A stretch of DNA of 64,000 bases from an uncultured Poribacteria bacterium. GTDB lineage: Bacteria; Poribacteria; WGA-4E; WGA-3G. Under the pieces are notes generated by a model. It was not told the origin of the DNA. It was given only the letters and a program-made list of their open reading frames with translations, and made no database searches. Position numbers and translations under genes: made by a program. The stretch lies in contig OX639973.1 of NCBI GenBank assembly GCA_951828385.1, forward strand, positions 3,215,200 through 3,279,199, given 5' to 3'. Position 1 is the first letter of the stretch, and the number at the start of each line of letters is the position of its first letter. Shown one piece after another: positions 1 through 8,484 of this stretch.

Positions 1-2045
1 TCGCCCTCAAATACAACACGGTTTTGGACGGTAAACGCTTCAGACGGATCTGCATCAACGCGTGGCAACGGTTGAATAGGAGGATTATCGGTTGCTCCAG
101 TGGCTGTCAGTCGGAGGTTTACGACTTCGACCGGTGCGTCGGTGCGTGCATAACCGAACCGCTGATCGTGTGCGGCGTGAAATTTCCGAACAAGTCCGTG
201 TGCCCCTGTTTCGGTAAAATACGGGATATTGAGTTCATAAGACTGTCCTTCGTATCGCATATCAAGTGAACAGTCAATCTTAAGTTGATTAGGTGTGAAC
301 CCTTCCGGTTTCATCTCATTTTCCGCACGGGTTAAGAGTTCGTCAAACCCAGTGTTTAATGTGTCAACGAGTGTTCCACTGCCAGTTTCAAACCGCAATA
401 GAACCGTCTGTGAATAGTCTTTGACGACATCTGCAAAGAGCATCCCGTAGGCGGAGAGCAAACCGCCGTTGGGTGGAATCAGGATTGTTTCGATGCCGAG
501 GTTTTCCGCCATAAATGCGGCGTGCAAACCGCCGGCACCTCCGAAAGAGACGAGTGTGAAATCGCGTGTATCAAATCCACGTTCCACAGAGATAACCTTG
601 ATCGCACGTTCCATGGCTGCGTTGGCGACTTTGAGAATACCGTCAGCAGCTTGCAGGGCGGGAATACCGAGTTGTGACGCAAATTTTTCAATGTGTACGC
701 GGGGCCTATCAAGGTCAAGTGCCATCGCACCGCCTAAAAACTGGGTCGCGGCGATGCGCCCTAAAAACAGGTTTGCGTCGGTTACAGTGATGTCTTCTCC
801 GTTGTTTCCATAACATATCGGACCCGGATCAGCACCTGCGCTCTCCGGTCCAACGCGCATCGCACCACCCGCGTCCACAGTCGCGATAGAACCGCCACCC
901 GCACCGACGGTATGGATGTCAATCAATGGTACCTTGATCGGAAGTCCACTAATCGTGCTTTCCGTCGTGAGTGAGATGCCGTTATTACACAGACTCACAT
1001 CCGTTGAGGTGCCACCCATATCAAATGTGATGATCTGATCGTAGCCAGCAGCTTTAGCGATTTGATACGCCCCGAGCACACCCCCCGCGGGGCCAGAGAG
1101 AACCGTGCGGATACCAACAGACGTATCTTCGGACGGTAAGTTTTCAGCTTGCAATCTTCCCTGAAATGCCTCTATGGAAACACTGCCGCCGTTGGAGAGC
1201 ATCAGTCGGAACGACTTTTTAATTTTTCCTTGCGGATAAGTATCGGCTGCTTGTTTCTTAACGCTTTTCGTGTTCGAGTTGAAGAAACGCCCAAGCAAAA
1301 ACCCCTCCATTTCATTACGGGCTACAGTTTCGTTAAAACTGCCCAGCAAATCAGAAGCTGTCAGTGTAGAGAGGTGCCGTTCTAAGGTAGGACGGATGTA
1401 CGCATTCGCAACAGTAGTGCTGAACCGTGCGTACTCGCGGTATTCCGGTAGGACTTCGTGCGAACATGAAATCGGTACCCCAAGCCGTGCAAGGTATTCC
1501 GCAACAACCTGTTCGTTTTGTGGGTTGACATAGGCGAAAAGGAAACAGATTGCGACTGCATCAAGTTCCAACGCGGCGAGTTCGGAGGCGAGTGTCTCCA
1601 AATCGGCGGGTTCAATCTCTGTCTGGATTTCGCCTGTGTATAGCGTCCGTTCCGATATACCGAAACGTCTATCGGCAGGGACAAGCGATGCTGGACGTTC
1701 TACGAAAAAATCGTAGAGACTTGGACGTGCCTGTCTACCTATCTCTAAAATGTCTTCAAAACCTTTCGTTGTAACGAGGGCAATGCGTGCACCCCTGCGT
1801 TCAAGGAGCGCGTTGGTTGCGACAGTCGATCCGTGAACAATTTCGAGATGTTCAGCATCGGTACCGTGTAATCGCAATATTTCACGGACCCCCTGTATTA
1901 CAGCGAGTGCTGGATTTTGCGGTGTGGAGAGGACTTTGTGTGTAAATAGGTTGCCCTCAATACGCATCACGATGTCGGTGAAGGTACCGCCCGTATCAAC
2001 CCCTATATTTTTAACTATGGCAGTTTCTGCTCGATTATCTCTCAT
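1..2045 (-). CDS. Hydantoinase/oxoprolinase family protein, HyuA type (3' end outside window)
   Basis: ATP-dependent hydantoinase or 5-oxoprolinase A-type subunit, which opens cyclic amides such as hydantoins or oxoproline. Reading on the minus strand from an ATG at 2045, the N-terminus carries GVDTGGTFTDIV, the ASKHA-like phosphate-binding start of HyuA. An in-frame FDMGGTSTDVSL lies near 1000-1035, followed by GSIATVDAGGAMRVGPESAGADP near 840-905, all hallmark HyuA blocks. The frame stays open to base 1, so at least 681 codons are present. That is about a full HyuA length; a fusion to HyuB beyond the edge cannot be excluded. The stop codon of the downstream-oriented hydroxyacid dehydrogenase is not far upstream, so the two genes are probably co-transcribed. 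The substrate cannot be named from sequence. Confidence 0.93.
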   Translation of the reverse strand, partial: MRDNRAETAIVKNIGVDTGGTFTDIVMRIEGNLFTHKVLSTPQNPALAVIQGVREILRLHGTDAEHLEIVHGSTVATNALLERRGARIALVTTKGFEDILEIGRQARPSLYDFFVERPASLVPADRRFGISERTLYTGEIQTEIEPADLETLASELAALELDAVAICFLFAYVNPQNEQVVAEYLARLGVPISCSHEVLPEYREYARFSTTVANAYIRPTLERHLSTLTASDLLGSFNETVARNEMEGFLLGRFFNSNTKSVKKQAADTYPQGKIKKSFRLMLSNGGSVSIEAFQGRLQAENLPSEDTSVGIRTVLSGPAGGVLGAYQIAKAAGYDQIITFDMGGTSTDVSLCNNGISLTTESTISGLPIKVPLIDIHTVGAGGGSIATVDAGGAMRVGPESAGADPGPICYGNNGEDITVTDANLFLGRIAATQFLGGAMALDLDRPRVHIEKFASQLGIPALQAADGILKVANAAMERAIKVISVERGFDTRDFTLVSFGGAGGLHAAFMAENLGIETILIPPNGGLLSAYGMLFADVVKDYSQTVLLRFETGSGTLVDTLNTGFDELLTRAENEMKPEGFTPNQLKIDCSLDMRYEGQSYELNIPYFTETGAHGLVRKFHAAHDQRFGYARTDAPVEVVNLRLTATGATDNPPIQPLPRVDADPSEAFTVQNRVVFEG

Positions 2046-2059
2046 TGTCAATGCAAACC

Positions 2060-3019
2060 TCAAACAACGACATTTTGGGGTGTACCTTCAAGGAACGCGA
2101 TGATATTATCTACCGCACCTTCGTTTAGCAGCTCGACACCTTCCGGTGTCATATCGGCACAATGCGGTGTCAGAATCACCTGCTCACACGCCAAAAGCCC
2201 ATGGTTTGCCGGCAGCGGTTCCTGATCATAGACATCAATCGCAGCACCACCGAGATGTCCACTGTTTAATGCCCGGATTAGCGCATCTGTATCAATCACA
2301 CCACCACGGGCAACATTGATGACGAGCGCGCCCGGTTTCATCAAGCCGAGTTCACGTTCACCGATGAGGTGTTGACTCTCCTCTGTCAGTCTGACATGTA
2401 GACTCACGACATCAGCAGTACAGAGAAGTGCGTCCAGAGAAACAAACTGAACGCCGAGTGCCTCTGCCCGCGCCGCAGAAGGGTGATACGTCCACGCAAT
2501 AACGTTCATCCCGATAGCCCGTCCGAGACGTGCCATCTCTGCTCCGATATGCCCGGTGCCGACAATTCCTAAAGTTTTCCCTTGCAGGTAGATGTTGTCC
2601 ATACGGGGCCATCCGCCTGCCTTCATCGAGGCTGTGAGGAATGCCGCACGTTTGGCGAGCGCGAACATCAGTCCGAACCCGTGTTCCGCGACAACCGGCG
2701 CGGTGCGTCCGGGTTGATTGCAAACAGTAATGCCGCGCTTCTTCGCCTCATCAAGTCCAATCATATCCGTTCCGATGGAACAGAGCGAAATTAACTTGAG
2801 TTCGGGGAGTTGACGTAGGATTTCTGCGGGCCACTTGACGAGGCCCCGTGAGTTGATGAGGATGTCTGCATCTTCAGCGCGGCGGATTTTCTCTGCGTCA
2901 GTATCGGGTCGGTCGGTGTAGAGTACAACATCGCCGTAGGGTTTCAGGCGTTCGAGATGCGGTGAACCTTGGATTTGCGGTGGTAAATCACCGGGTACAA
3001 CAATCTTGAGTCTGTTCAC
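2060..3019 (-). CDS. D-2-hydroxyacid dehydrogenase family protein
   Basis: NAD(P)-dependent 2-hydroxyacid dehydrogenase (phosphoglycerate/glyoxylate reductase fold), interconverting a 2-ketoacid and a D-2-hydroxyacid. The Rossmann motif GTGHIG is followed by the catalytic-block sequence VINVARGGVIDTDAL, then DVYDQEPLP and TPHCA with the catalytic His. About 319 residues, normal for the family. I chose the GTG at 3019 because AAGGA sits about 7 nt upstream; an ATG at 3052 is possible but would overlap the nuclease gene. The gene lies between a HyuA gene and a nuclease lipoprotein on the same strand. Substrate unknown. Confidence 0.9.
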   Translation of the reverse strand: MNRLKIVVPGDLPPQIQGSPHLERLKPYGDVVLYTDRPDTDAEKIRRAEDADILINSRGLVKWPAEILRQLPELKLISLCSIGTDMIGLDEAKKRGITVCNQPGRTAPVVAEHGFGLMFALAKRAAFLTASMKAGGWPRMDNIYLQGKTLGIVGTGHIGAEMARLGRAIGMNVIAWTYHPSAARAEALGVQFVSLDALLCTADVVSLHVRLTEESQHLIGERELGLMKPGALVINVARGGVIDTDALIRALNSGHLGGAAIDVYDQEPLPANHGLLACEQVILTPHCADMTPEGVELLNEGAVDNIIAFLEGTPQNVVV

Positions 3020-3036
3020 AAGCCATTCCTTTTTGT

Positions 3037-3651
3037 TTATTCTGCACCCCAATCGTGCATTTTTGTGCCGCCGTCATAGACAATGGCGTGTCCTGCTTCC
3101 AACAACGCCTCAGCAACATCAGTAGACACACCATTTTTGAAACATATCACATCGGCAACTGTACGACCTGCATATTTATCCAATTCTGGATTCTGAACCA
3201 CAAATCCGAGGGTGCCATCGTCTTTGCTGTTGTCAATAAGGAGCTGTTTGAGAAAGTCCGTTGCGGCTTCAGCACGTGCTTTTTCCCGTTGAATAGAGGC
3301 TTCGGTGCGGTCACCGCGGATTGGACGCTTTTCAGGTGTGTCTATCCCTGCTATTCTGATGTCTGTGATGCTATAAATGCCGTCGGCACGGCGTTCAATA
3401 CCGGGCCAGAGCGTTAATTGTGCCTCGCTCATGCCCGGCGTTGGCGAATGGAACGGATAAATTAAGATCGCTACATCTCGGATTGTGTCGCCATCGTAGA
3501 CCGCGTCGATGCTATCAATCGTTCCATAATAAATCGGTGCGCTGCTCTCGGGGAGCAGCACATCAGAGGTCTCACATCCGGCGAGTGATAGGCACAGCAG
3601 AAATGGTAAGATTAATTTTCTTAGAAGTGCGGTGCAATATGATTGAGGCAT
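3037..3651 (-). CDS. Thermonuclease-like (SNase fold) lipoprotein
   Basis: Predicted exported nuclease of the staphylococcal nuclease family. A signal peptide with a hydrophobic core ends in a lipobox (LSLAGC, Cys at about residue 26), so it should be membrane-anchored. The SNase domain shows YDGDT, RIAGIDTPE, a conserved E...A helix, then KYAGR and a C-terminal GHAIVYDGG, matching the Ca-binding Asp and Arg/Glu catalytic blocks of the family. About 204 residues. Its 3' end lies just before the GTG start of the hydroxyacid dehydrogenase. Possible roles are extracellular DNA scavenging or defence; neither is shown by the sequence. Confidence 0.85.
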   Translation of the reverse strand: MPQSYCTALLRKLILPFLLCLSLAGCETSDVLLPESSAPIYYGTIDSIDAVYDGDTIRDVAILIYPFHSPTPGMSEAQLTLWPGIERRADGIYSITDIRIAGIDTPEKRPIRGDRTEASIQREKARAEAATDFLKQLLIDNSKDDGTLGFVVQNPELDKYAGRTVADVICFKNGVSTDVAEALLEAGHAIVYDGGTKMHDWGAE

Positions 3652-3697
3652 GAGACCTTATAAGAGTGAACGGCACAACGGAGCGTGCCTACTACTT

Positions 3698-4864
3698 TTA
3701 AAAACACTGACGGTATAGCGCGACTATCTCTTCAGCGGTAGCCTGCCGCGGGTTGTTCGCGGGACTTCCGCTTGCGATGGCATCCGCTGCCATCTGTTCA
3801 ATCACGTCCTCAAATTTATCTCTGTCAATTTTATCAATTTCGCCGAGCCGCGGCATCTGAATATCGGTGACGAGTCGTTCAACGGCAGAAACGGCTGCGT
3901 CTGCTTGATGCATCGGCGACAATCCGTCAATCGGTTCACCCATCGCACGTGCAATATCTGCGAAGCGGTCAGGCACGCCGACAACGCTAAATGCCATCAC
4001 ATCGCGTAACAACACCGAATTCGACAATCCGTGATGCACATGGAAATACGCACCGATCGGACGCGACATCCCATGAACCAAAGCGACAGAGGAATTACTG
4101 AACGCCATCCCTGCGATAGACGCGCCGATCATCATATCCGTGCGTGCTGGAATGTTTTCACCATCCGCCCACGCCTGCCGTAGCGACCCCGAAATCATCT
4201 CAATCGCTTTCAATGCAAGTGCGTCAGTTATCGGTTGCGCTCGCTTGGAGATGTATGCCTCTATTGCATGCGTCAACGCGTCAACACCGACCGCTGCCGT
4301 TAGATGTGGCGGTGTTGTAAGGGACAGCAGTGGATCCACAAGCGCGATATGTGCCAATAGACAAGCACTACTGAGCATCATCTTGACATTCCGTTCGGTA
4401 TCCGTAATGACCGTAACCTTGGAGACTTCGCTGCCGGTACCGCCTGTCGTTGGTATTGCGATAAGCGGTGCGCCCGGATTTGGGATCTTGTCCACGCCCA
4501 TGTAATCGGCAAAATCGCCATCATTAGTTAGTTTCATGGCGATGCCTTTTCCGCAGTCGATTGCGCTGCCACCGCCGATACTCACAATCACATCACAAAT
4601 TTCGTCAGCGTATTGCTTGAGTCCATCTCGCACGTTCTGTAAAGTTGGATCGGGTGTGACATCAGAGAAGCAGGTACTACCGATTCCAGCGGCGTGTAAA
4701 TTTCGGACAACCTTATCGGCGTATCCGATTTTAGCGATACCCGGATCGGTTACGATAAGCGCGTTGGTTGCACCGAGCCGTTTCGCCTGTTCACCTACGT
4801 TCTCGGAGGCACCCGCGCCTGTGATTATTGTGGGTGGGAGTGTTAATATCGTAGGCAATTTCAA
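3698..4864 (-). CDS. Iron-containing alcohol dehydrogenase
   Basis: Group III (Fe-dependent) NAD(P)-linked alcohol dehydrogenase, 388 residues, a typical length. The nucleotide-binding GGGSAIDCGKGIA lies at about residues 96-108. The metal ligands are visible as Asp and His in LVDPLLS...DALTHAIEAY and two His in VHGMSRPIGAYFHVHHG. The closest functional classes would be lactaldehyde, 1,3-propanediol or butanol dehydrogenases; the sequence does not settle the substrate. It follows the nuclease lipoprotein in the same orientation with a short gap. Confidence 0.92.
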   Translation of the reverse strand: MKLPTILTLPPTIITGAGASENVGEQAKRLGATNALIVTDPGIAKIGYADKVVRNLHAAGIGSTCFSDVTPDPTLQNVRDGLKQYADEICDVIVSIGGGSAIDCGKGIAMKLTNDGDFADYMGVDKIPNPGAPLIAIPTTGGTGSEVSKVTVITDTERNVKMMLSSACLLAHIALVDPLLSLTTPPHLTAAVGVDALTHAIEAYISKRAQPITDALALKAIEMISGSLRQAWADGENIPARTDMMIGASIAGMAFSNSSVALVHGMSRPIGAYFHVHHGLSNSVLLRDVMAFSVVGVPDRFADIARAMGEPIDGLSPMHQADAAVSAVERLVTDIQMPRLGEIDKIDRDKFEDVIEQMAADAIASGSPANNPRQATAEEIVALYRQCF

Positions 4865-4905
4865 GTTCCTATGTTGATTTTCTGTTTAACTGAGTGTGAA
4901 GTTGG

Positions 4906-5154
4906 TTAAAGAATTCCAAGACGCTCAAGATCTGCCCCCGTCCACTTTGCTTGTTCCTCAATGATAGCTTTGAGTGTACCAACGGCAAAAGTTTGACCCA
5001 TGTTATGGAGATGGATGGTTGTTCTCCTTCCATCTCGATGCTTAAAAAGACGAAGGGCCCCTTTGCTTCTTTCTTCATAAAACCCGTCTTTTTTTAAAGC
5101 GCGTATCAGCCTTCGTGCTCTGAGTGAACGTAACCGACTGTAACCAATAGCCAT
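4906..5154 (-). CDS. HicA-family toxin-like protein lacking the catalytic His
   Basis: Small (82 residues) dsRBD-like HicA mRNA-interferase fold. The family pattern is visible as LIRALKKDGF, then K-G-A-L-R-L-F-KHRDGRRTTIHLH, then FAVGTLKAIIEE. In active HicA proteins the block after KG reads S-H, with the His catalytic; here residues 32-34 are GAL, so the catalytic His appears replaced. The start lies 1 nt past the stop of the HicB-like gene, so translation is probably coupled. It may be an inactivated toxin or an RNA-binding partner; this is an inference from a single motif. Confidence 0.8.
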   Translation of the reverse strand: MAIGYSRLRSLRARRLIRALKKDGFYEERSKGALRLFKHRDGRRTTIHLHNMGQTFAVGTLKAIIEEQAKWTGADLERLGIL

Positions 5155-5155
5155 A

Positions 5156-5461
5156 TTAGACTGTTATAGCGATTAAAGGCACATCGCTAACCTGAATGCG
5201 TGAACAAGGTTCAGAAGCACACTCTCTCTCATGTTGTACTATTGACTCTAAAAGATGTTCTTCACCATGCGCCAAAAGTGATTCAATGAGCAAATCAACA
5301 GCGTCTTGCAGATTCTTTAAAGCCTCTTTTTGGGTATATCCCCAACTTGAAGCACCTTGATGCTCCAGTTCGGGAATATACGCTCGCCAAACAGGGTCCT
5401 TGATGCGCTCGTCGAGCCACTCGTCCTCTTCTATGACAACCTCAAATGTATACGTTTTCAC
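5156..5461 (-). CDS. HicB-like antitoxin
   Basis: Partial RNase H-fold HicB antitoxin, 101 residues. The N-terminal FEVVIEEDEWLDERIKDPVWRAYIPELEHQGASSWGYTQKEALKNLQDAVDLL pattern (read in segments) corresponds to the HicB/UPF0150 core, in which a beta-strand 'Y.PEL' block and a 'T..EAL.N...A' helix neutralise HicA. No obvious DNA-binding tail is present; the C-terminus is short, so autoregulation would need another mechanism. It lies between a second HicB-like gene (10 nt gap) and the HicA gene (1 nt gap). Confidence 0.8.
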   Translation of the reverse strand: MKTYTFEVVIEEDEWLDERIKDPVWRAYIPELEHQGASSWGYTQKEALKNLQDAVDLLIESLLAHGEEHLLESIVQHERECASEPCSRIQVSDVPLIAITV

Positions 5462-5471
5462 CTGTTCCTCC

Positions 5472-5801
5472 TTAGTTATTACCCATCCCGTTCAAAAATT
5501 CCTCAATATTTTTACCAATAGTTGGTGAGGGGAGTGTCTCATTGTCGCGATGCAAAATTTCTATCCACTCGTCAACAATCTCGCACAACTGCCGATAAAC
5601 TTCAATTTCATCAGTGCCATGGCAACACGGACCGATGATTCCCGGGCAGTACCCAATAAAGCATTCATCCTCGTCTGACCACTCAACAATCTTGACGTAT
5701 TTCGCACTTTCAATCATCTTTGAGATTCTACCCATATCACAAAACCGGCTTTTCTCAAGTCGGCGAGGAGTTGTCGTATTTTTCTCGGCATAGAATACCA
5801 T
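5472..5801 (-). CDS. HicB-like small protein (second antitoxin-fold gene)
   Basis: A second HicB-fold protein, 109 residues as drawn. The stretch YVKIVEWSDEDECFIGYCPG followed by a CHG...EVYRQLCEIVDEWIE helix resembles the HicB_lk family. The N-terminal 22-28 residues may not be translated: ATG codons at 5735 and 5717 are alternatives, none with a convincing ribosome-binding site. Together with the two downstream genes it forms a three-gene minus-strand unit (HicB-like, HicB, HicA), which is unusual because normal modules have one antitoxin. Confidence 0.7.
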   Translation of the reverse strand: MVFYAEKNTTTPRRLEKSRFCDMGRISKMIESAKYVKIVEWSDEDECFIGYCPGIIGPCCHGTDEIEVYRQLCEIVDEWIEILHRDNETLPSPTIGKNIEEFLNGMGNN

Positions 5802-5881
5802 AAAAATCGTCGGATGTCCAGTTCTTTGACAAATCTACCATCGAAGTCCCTCAACAGCCATTTATTATTAACGTCGCTATG

Positions 5882-7477
5882 CTAATGCCGGAAATGGCGG
5901 ACACCTGTCAGCACCATTGCCATGCCGTAAGCGTCTGCAGTCTCAATTACAGGCGCGTCATTGACGGAACCACCCGGCTGAATAATCGCACTGATGCCAG
6001 CTTCACCGGCAATCTCAACACCATCCGGGAATGGGAAGTAGGCATCTGACGCTAACACCGCTCCTTTCGCTTTCTCGCCCGCCTTCCGAATAGCGATAAT
6101 CGCGGCATCCACTCGGCTCATCTGCCCCGCACCGATACCGACACTCCGCGTGTCGTTCGCCAATAAGATGCAGTTGGATTTGACATGTTTGCACGCCTTC
6201 CAAGCGAACAGTAGAGATTTTATCTCCTCGTCTGTAGGCGGACGTTTGGTGGCAACCTGTAGTGCTGCCGCTTCCATGTCGTGGACATCCGGGTCTTGGA
6301 CGAGTATACCGCCGGTAATATTGCGAATCTGCAAAACAGGTTCGGAGGCTGACAACGCCCCAACTTCAAGAATAGGACGGCGTTTGACACGCGACAACGC
6401 ACGCAACGCCTTATCGGTATAACTCGGTGCGATGATCGCGTCAACCTTCACACCGGCATTTGCGGCTTCTCGGATCGTATTCGCCACCTGAATCGTCACT
6501 TTGCGATTTAACCCGACAATCGAACCAAAGGCGGAGGTGCGATCACACTCCAGAGCATTCGCGAAAGCATCTTTTAGAGTATCGGCAGTAGCGAGTCCGC
6601 ACGGGTTGTTATGTTTGATGATGGCACAGGCAGGGGTTTCAAAGTCCTTGACAATTTCCAAAGCGGCTTCTAAATCGAGGAGGTTATTGAAGGAGAGCGG
6701 TTGTCCACTGAGCTGGTTTGCCCATGCGGCGGAGGGTCCGGGTGTGGTTTCAGTTCTGTAGAAAGCGGCGCGTTGATGTGGGTTCTCGCCATAACGGAGC
6801 GTGCGTTCCTTCTTGAAATGGAGGGTTAGGTCATCTGCGAATTCGTCTGTTTCAGAATCCTCCGCCGTATTAACCGCCCTACCAGAATCATCATCGGTAA
6901 GATAGGCAGCGATTGCGGTGTCGTAGTGGGCGGTATGCGCAAACGCTGCTTTTGCCAATTCAAATCGGCGTTCTTCCGAGAGGCAACCGTCGTTAGCATC
7001 CATGTCGGCGATAATTTGTGGATATTGGCTCGGTGCCGTGAGGGCAGCGACGTGTCGATAATTTTTCGCCGCCGCACGTATCATCGTTGGACCGCCGATG
7101 TCGATGTTCTCAATCGCTTCCGGAAGTGTTACGTCTGGTTTGGCCACAGTTGCTTCAAACGGGTATAAATTGCATATCACCATATCAATGGAACCGATGC
7201 CGTGTGCCTCCGCTTGTGCGTTGTGTTCGGCATTATCCCGTTCAGCGAGGAGCCCAGCATGGATTTTGGGATGGAGGGTTTTGACTCGACCATCCATCAT
7301 TTCAGGAAAACCGGTGTAGTCAGAGACATCAAGGAGGTCAATTCCAGCATCTCGGAGGTGTTGGGCAGTGCCACCGGTGGAGAGGATTTCTACGCCCCGT
7401 TGTGCAAGCGCAGTTGCTATTTCTAAAAGGTTCGTTTTATCGTAGACGCTGATCAAAGCGCGCGCTATCTTTTTCAT
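5882..7477 (-). CDS. purH: Bifunctional AICAR formyltransferase/IMP cyclohydrolase
   Basis: Catalyses the last two steps of de novo IMP synthesis. The N-terminal IMP cyclohydrolase (MGS-like fold) domain begins KKIARALISVYDKTNLLEIA and contains STGGTAQHLRDAGI and DGRVKTLHPKIHAGLLA. The C-terminal AICAR transformylase domain contains LRYGENPHQRAAFY, IIKHNNPCGLA, and ends with GGSVNDAPVIETADAYGMAM followed by a short tail. 531 residues, normal for PurH. ATG start with GAGGA just upstream. No other purine genes are nearby; its neighbours are toxin-antitoxin loci on both sides. Confidence 0.98.
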   Translation of the reverse strand: MKKIARALISVYDKTNLLEIATALAQRGVEILSTGGTAQHLRDAGIDLLDVSDYTGFPEMMDGRVKTLHPKIHAGLLAERDNAEHNAQAEAHGIGSIDMVICNLYPFEATVAKPDVTLPEAIENIDIGGPTMIRAAAKNYRHVAALTAPSQYPQIIADMDANDGCLSEERRFELAKAAFAHTAHYDTAIAAYLTDDDSGRAVNTAEDSETDEFADDLTLHFKKERTLRYGENPHQRAAFYRTETTPGPSAAWANQLSGQPLSFNNLLDLEAALEIVKDFETPACAIIKHNNPCGLATADTLKDAFANALECDRTSAFGSIVGLNRKVTIQVANTIREAANAGVKVDAIIAPSYTDKALRALSRVKRRPILEVGALSASEPVLQIRNITGGILVQDPDVHDMEAAALQVATKRPPTDEEIKSLLFAWKACKHVKSNCILLANDTRSVGIGAGQMSRVDAAIIAIRKAGEKAKGAVLASDAYFPFPDGVEIAGEAGISAIIQPGGSVNDAPVIETADAYGMAMVLTGVRHFRH

Positions 7478-7518
7478 ACTTCCTCATATTTTTTCACCAA
7501 GAGTGGGAATGGTTACAC

Positions 7519-7773
7519 TTAATAGACTTTGCTCCGGTGTCCAACTTGATGAACCGCAACCTCTTTAACACGTTTATCAAAAGAGTAAAGGACGCGGTAG
7601 TCGTTCATTTTCAAAGTAAATTTCCCTTTGTGTTTACCCTTCAGTGCCTTATGTCGATGTACGTCGCAGTTCTCACAAAGCCAATTCAATTTACTGCGTA
7701 TTCCCCGGGCTATTGTAGGATGCAAACGCCCTAAATCTGATTCAGCGCGTGAGTCTAATACTAACGTATACAC
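7519..7773 (-). CDS. RelE/ParE-family toxin
   Basis: 84-residue type II toxin of the RelE/ParE superfamily. The pattern is ALKGKHKGKFTLKMNDYRVLYSFD...VAVHQVGHRSKVY, matching the family's 'L.G...fR.R.GdYRviY...v.i..vghR..vY' core, with the Lys, Arg, Tyr and C-terminal His/Arg residues used by ribosome-dependent mRNA interferases. The GTG start at 7773 lies 2 nt after the stop of the preceding gene, so the pair is almost certainly translationally coupled. Whether it cuts mRNA (RelE) or poisons gyrase (ParE) cannot be told; RelE is favoured by the C-terminal residues. Confidence 0.85.
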   Translation of the reverse strand: MYTLVLDSRAESDLGRLHPTIARGIRSKLNWLCENCDVHRHKALKGKHKGKFTLKMNDYRVLYSFDKRVKEVAVHQVGHRSKVY

Positions 7774-7775
7774 TG

Positions 7776-8465
7776 TTAATCTATCCCTAATTTCTTGAAC
7801 ACCTCATCTGCTGGAATTAGTTTCGCCTTTCCGTCTTCGTAATCGGCTATACGTCGATCCAACTCTTTAAGGAATTCAGGACGCATTTCTAGCCCCGCAT
7901 CAGGGTCATAATGATACTCTTCCAAGGCAAGTTCCAAGAGTTCGTAGGCAACGAAAAATTCTCGAAATGCAACATCTAATTCGGCAAATGGAGCATTCTG
8001 CTCCAGCAACGCGAGGAAACTTTCGTGCACCGAGAAAAGCTCTAAACTCACGAGCATGCGCAACAGTTTCCGATATTCGTCTGTTGGCAACTCCGAGATT
8101 TTCTTCTCCGGCATCGGATCGCTGTTCATGTAAGCACCGGCGCGTCTGGACATCCGCTCGTCCAAGGTCGTTTTCCGATTGGCGAGGATGTATTCACGTT
8201 GCCGTTTTAATTTTTTCGATAGTGATGTGTGCGGCGGCAGTCCCTCCAATGGGTCCTCCTCATACGTTTCAAGAAAGAACGCGAGGCTTTCATAACCACA
8301 ATAGAATTCACGGAACTCTGTCTCAAGTTTTTGTCTGTTCTTGGCGGAAGAGGGTTCGTTGAGCAATACTATGAGCCGCTCGCGCGCCGCGAAAATCTGA
8401 TCGTTCACGAGGATATTTAGCACCTCAAGAGCCTCAATAGGGTCCATCTCCATAATGTTTTTCAT
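7776..8465 (-). CDS. Large duplicated-domain antitoxin candidate paired with RelE-like toxin
   Basis: 229-residue acidic protein of no recognised family. It has two helical repeats. The first, at about residues 8-75, contains FREFYCGYESLAFFLETYEEDPLEGL. The second, at about residues 130-195, contains FREFFVAYELLELALEEYHYDPDAGL; the two align over the whole unit. The C-terminus (YEDGKAKLIPADEVFKKLGI) resembles the toxin-binding tail of RelB/ParD-type antitoxins, which often reads 'G.a..i..dEvf..l'. The 2-nt spacing to the toxin supports an antitoxin role. Most RelB-like antitoxins are 70-90 residues, so this is unusually large. Function is inferred from context and tail only. Confidence 0.75.
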   Translation of the reverse strand: MKNIMEMDPIEALEVLNILVNDQIFAARERLIVLLNEPSSAKNRQKLETEFREFYCGYESLAFFLETYEEDPLEGLPPHTSLSKKLKRQREYILANRKTTLDERMSRRAGAYMNSDPMPEKKISELPTDEYRKLLRMLVSLELFSVHESFLALLEQNAPFAELDVAFREFFVAYELLELALEEYHYDPDAGLEMRPEFLKELDRRIADYEDGKAKLIPADEVFKKLGID

Positions 8466-8484
8466 TTTTTATTCTCCTAAAAAG

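Noticed and set aside
469-813. Plus-strand open frame of 114 codons
   Set aside because: Lies wholly opposite the hydantoinase coding region, which has family motifs in its own frame.
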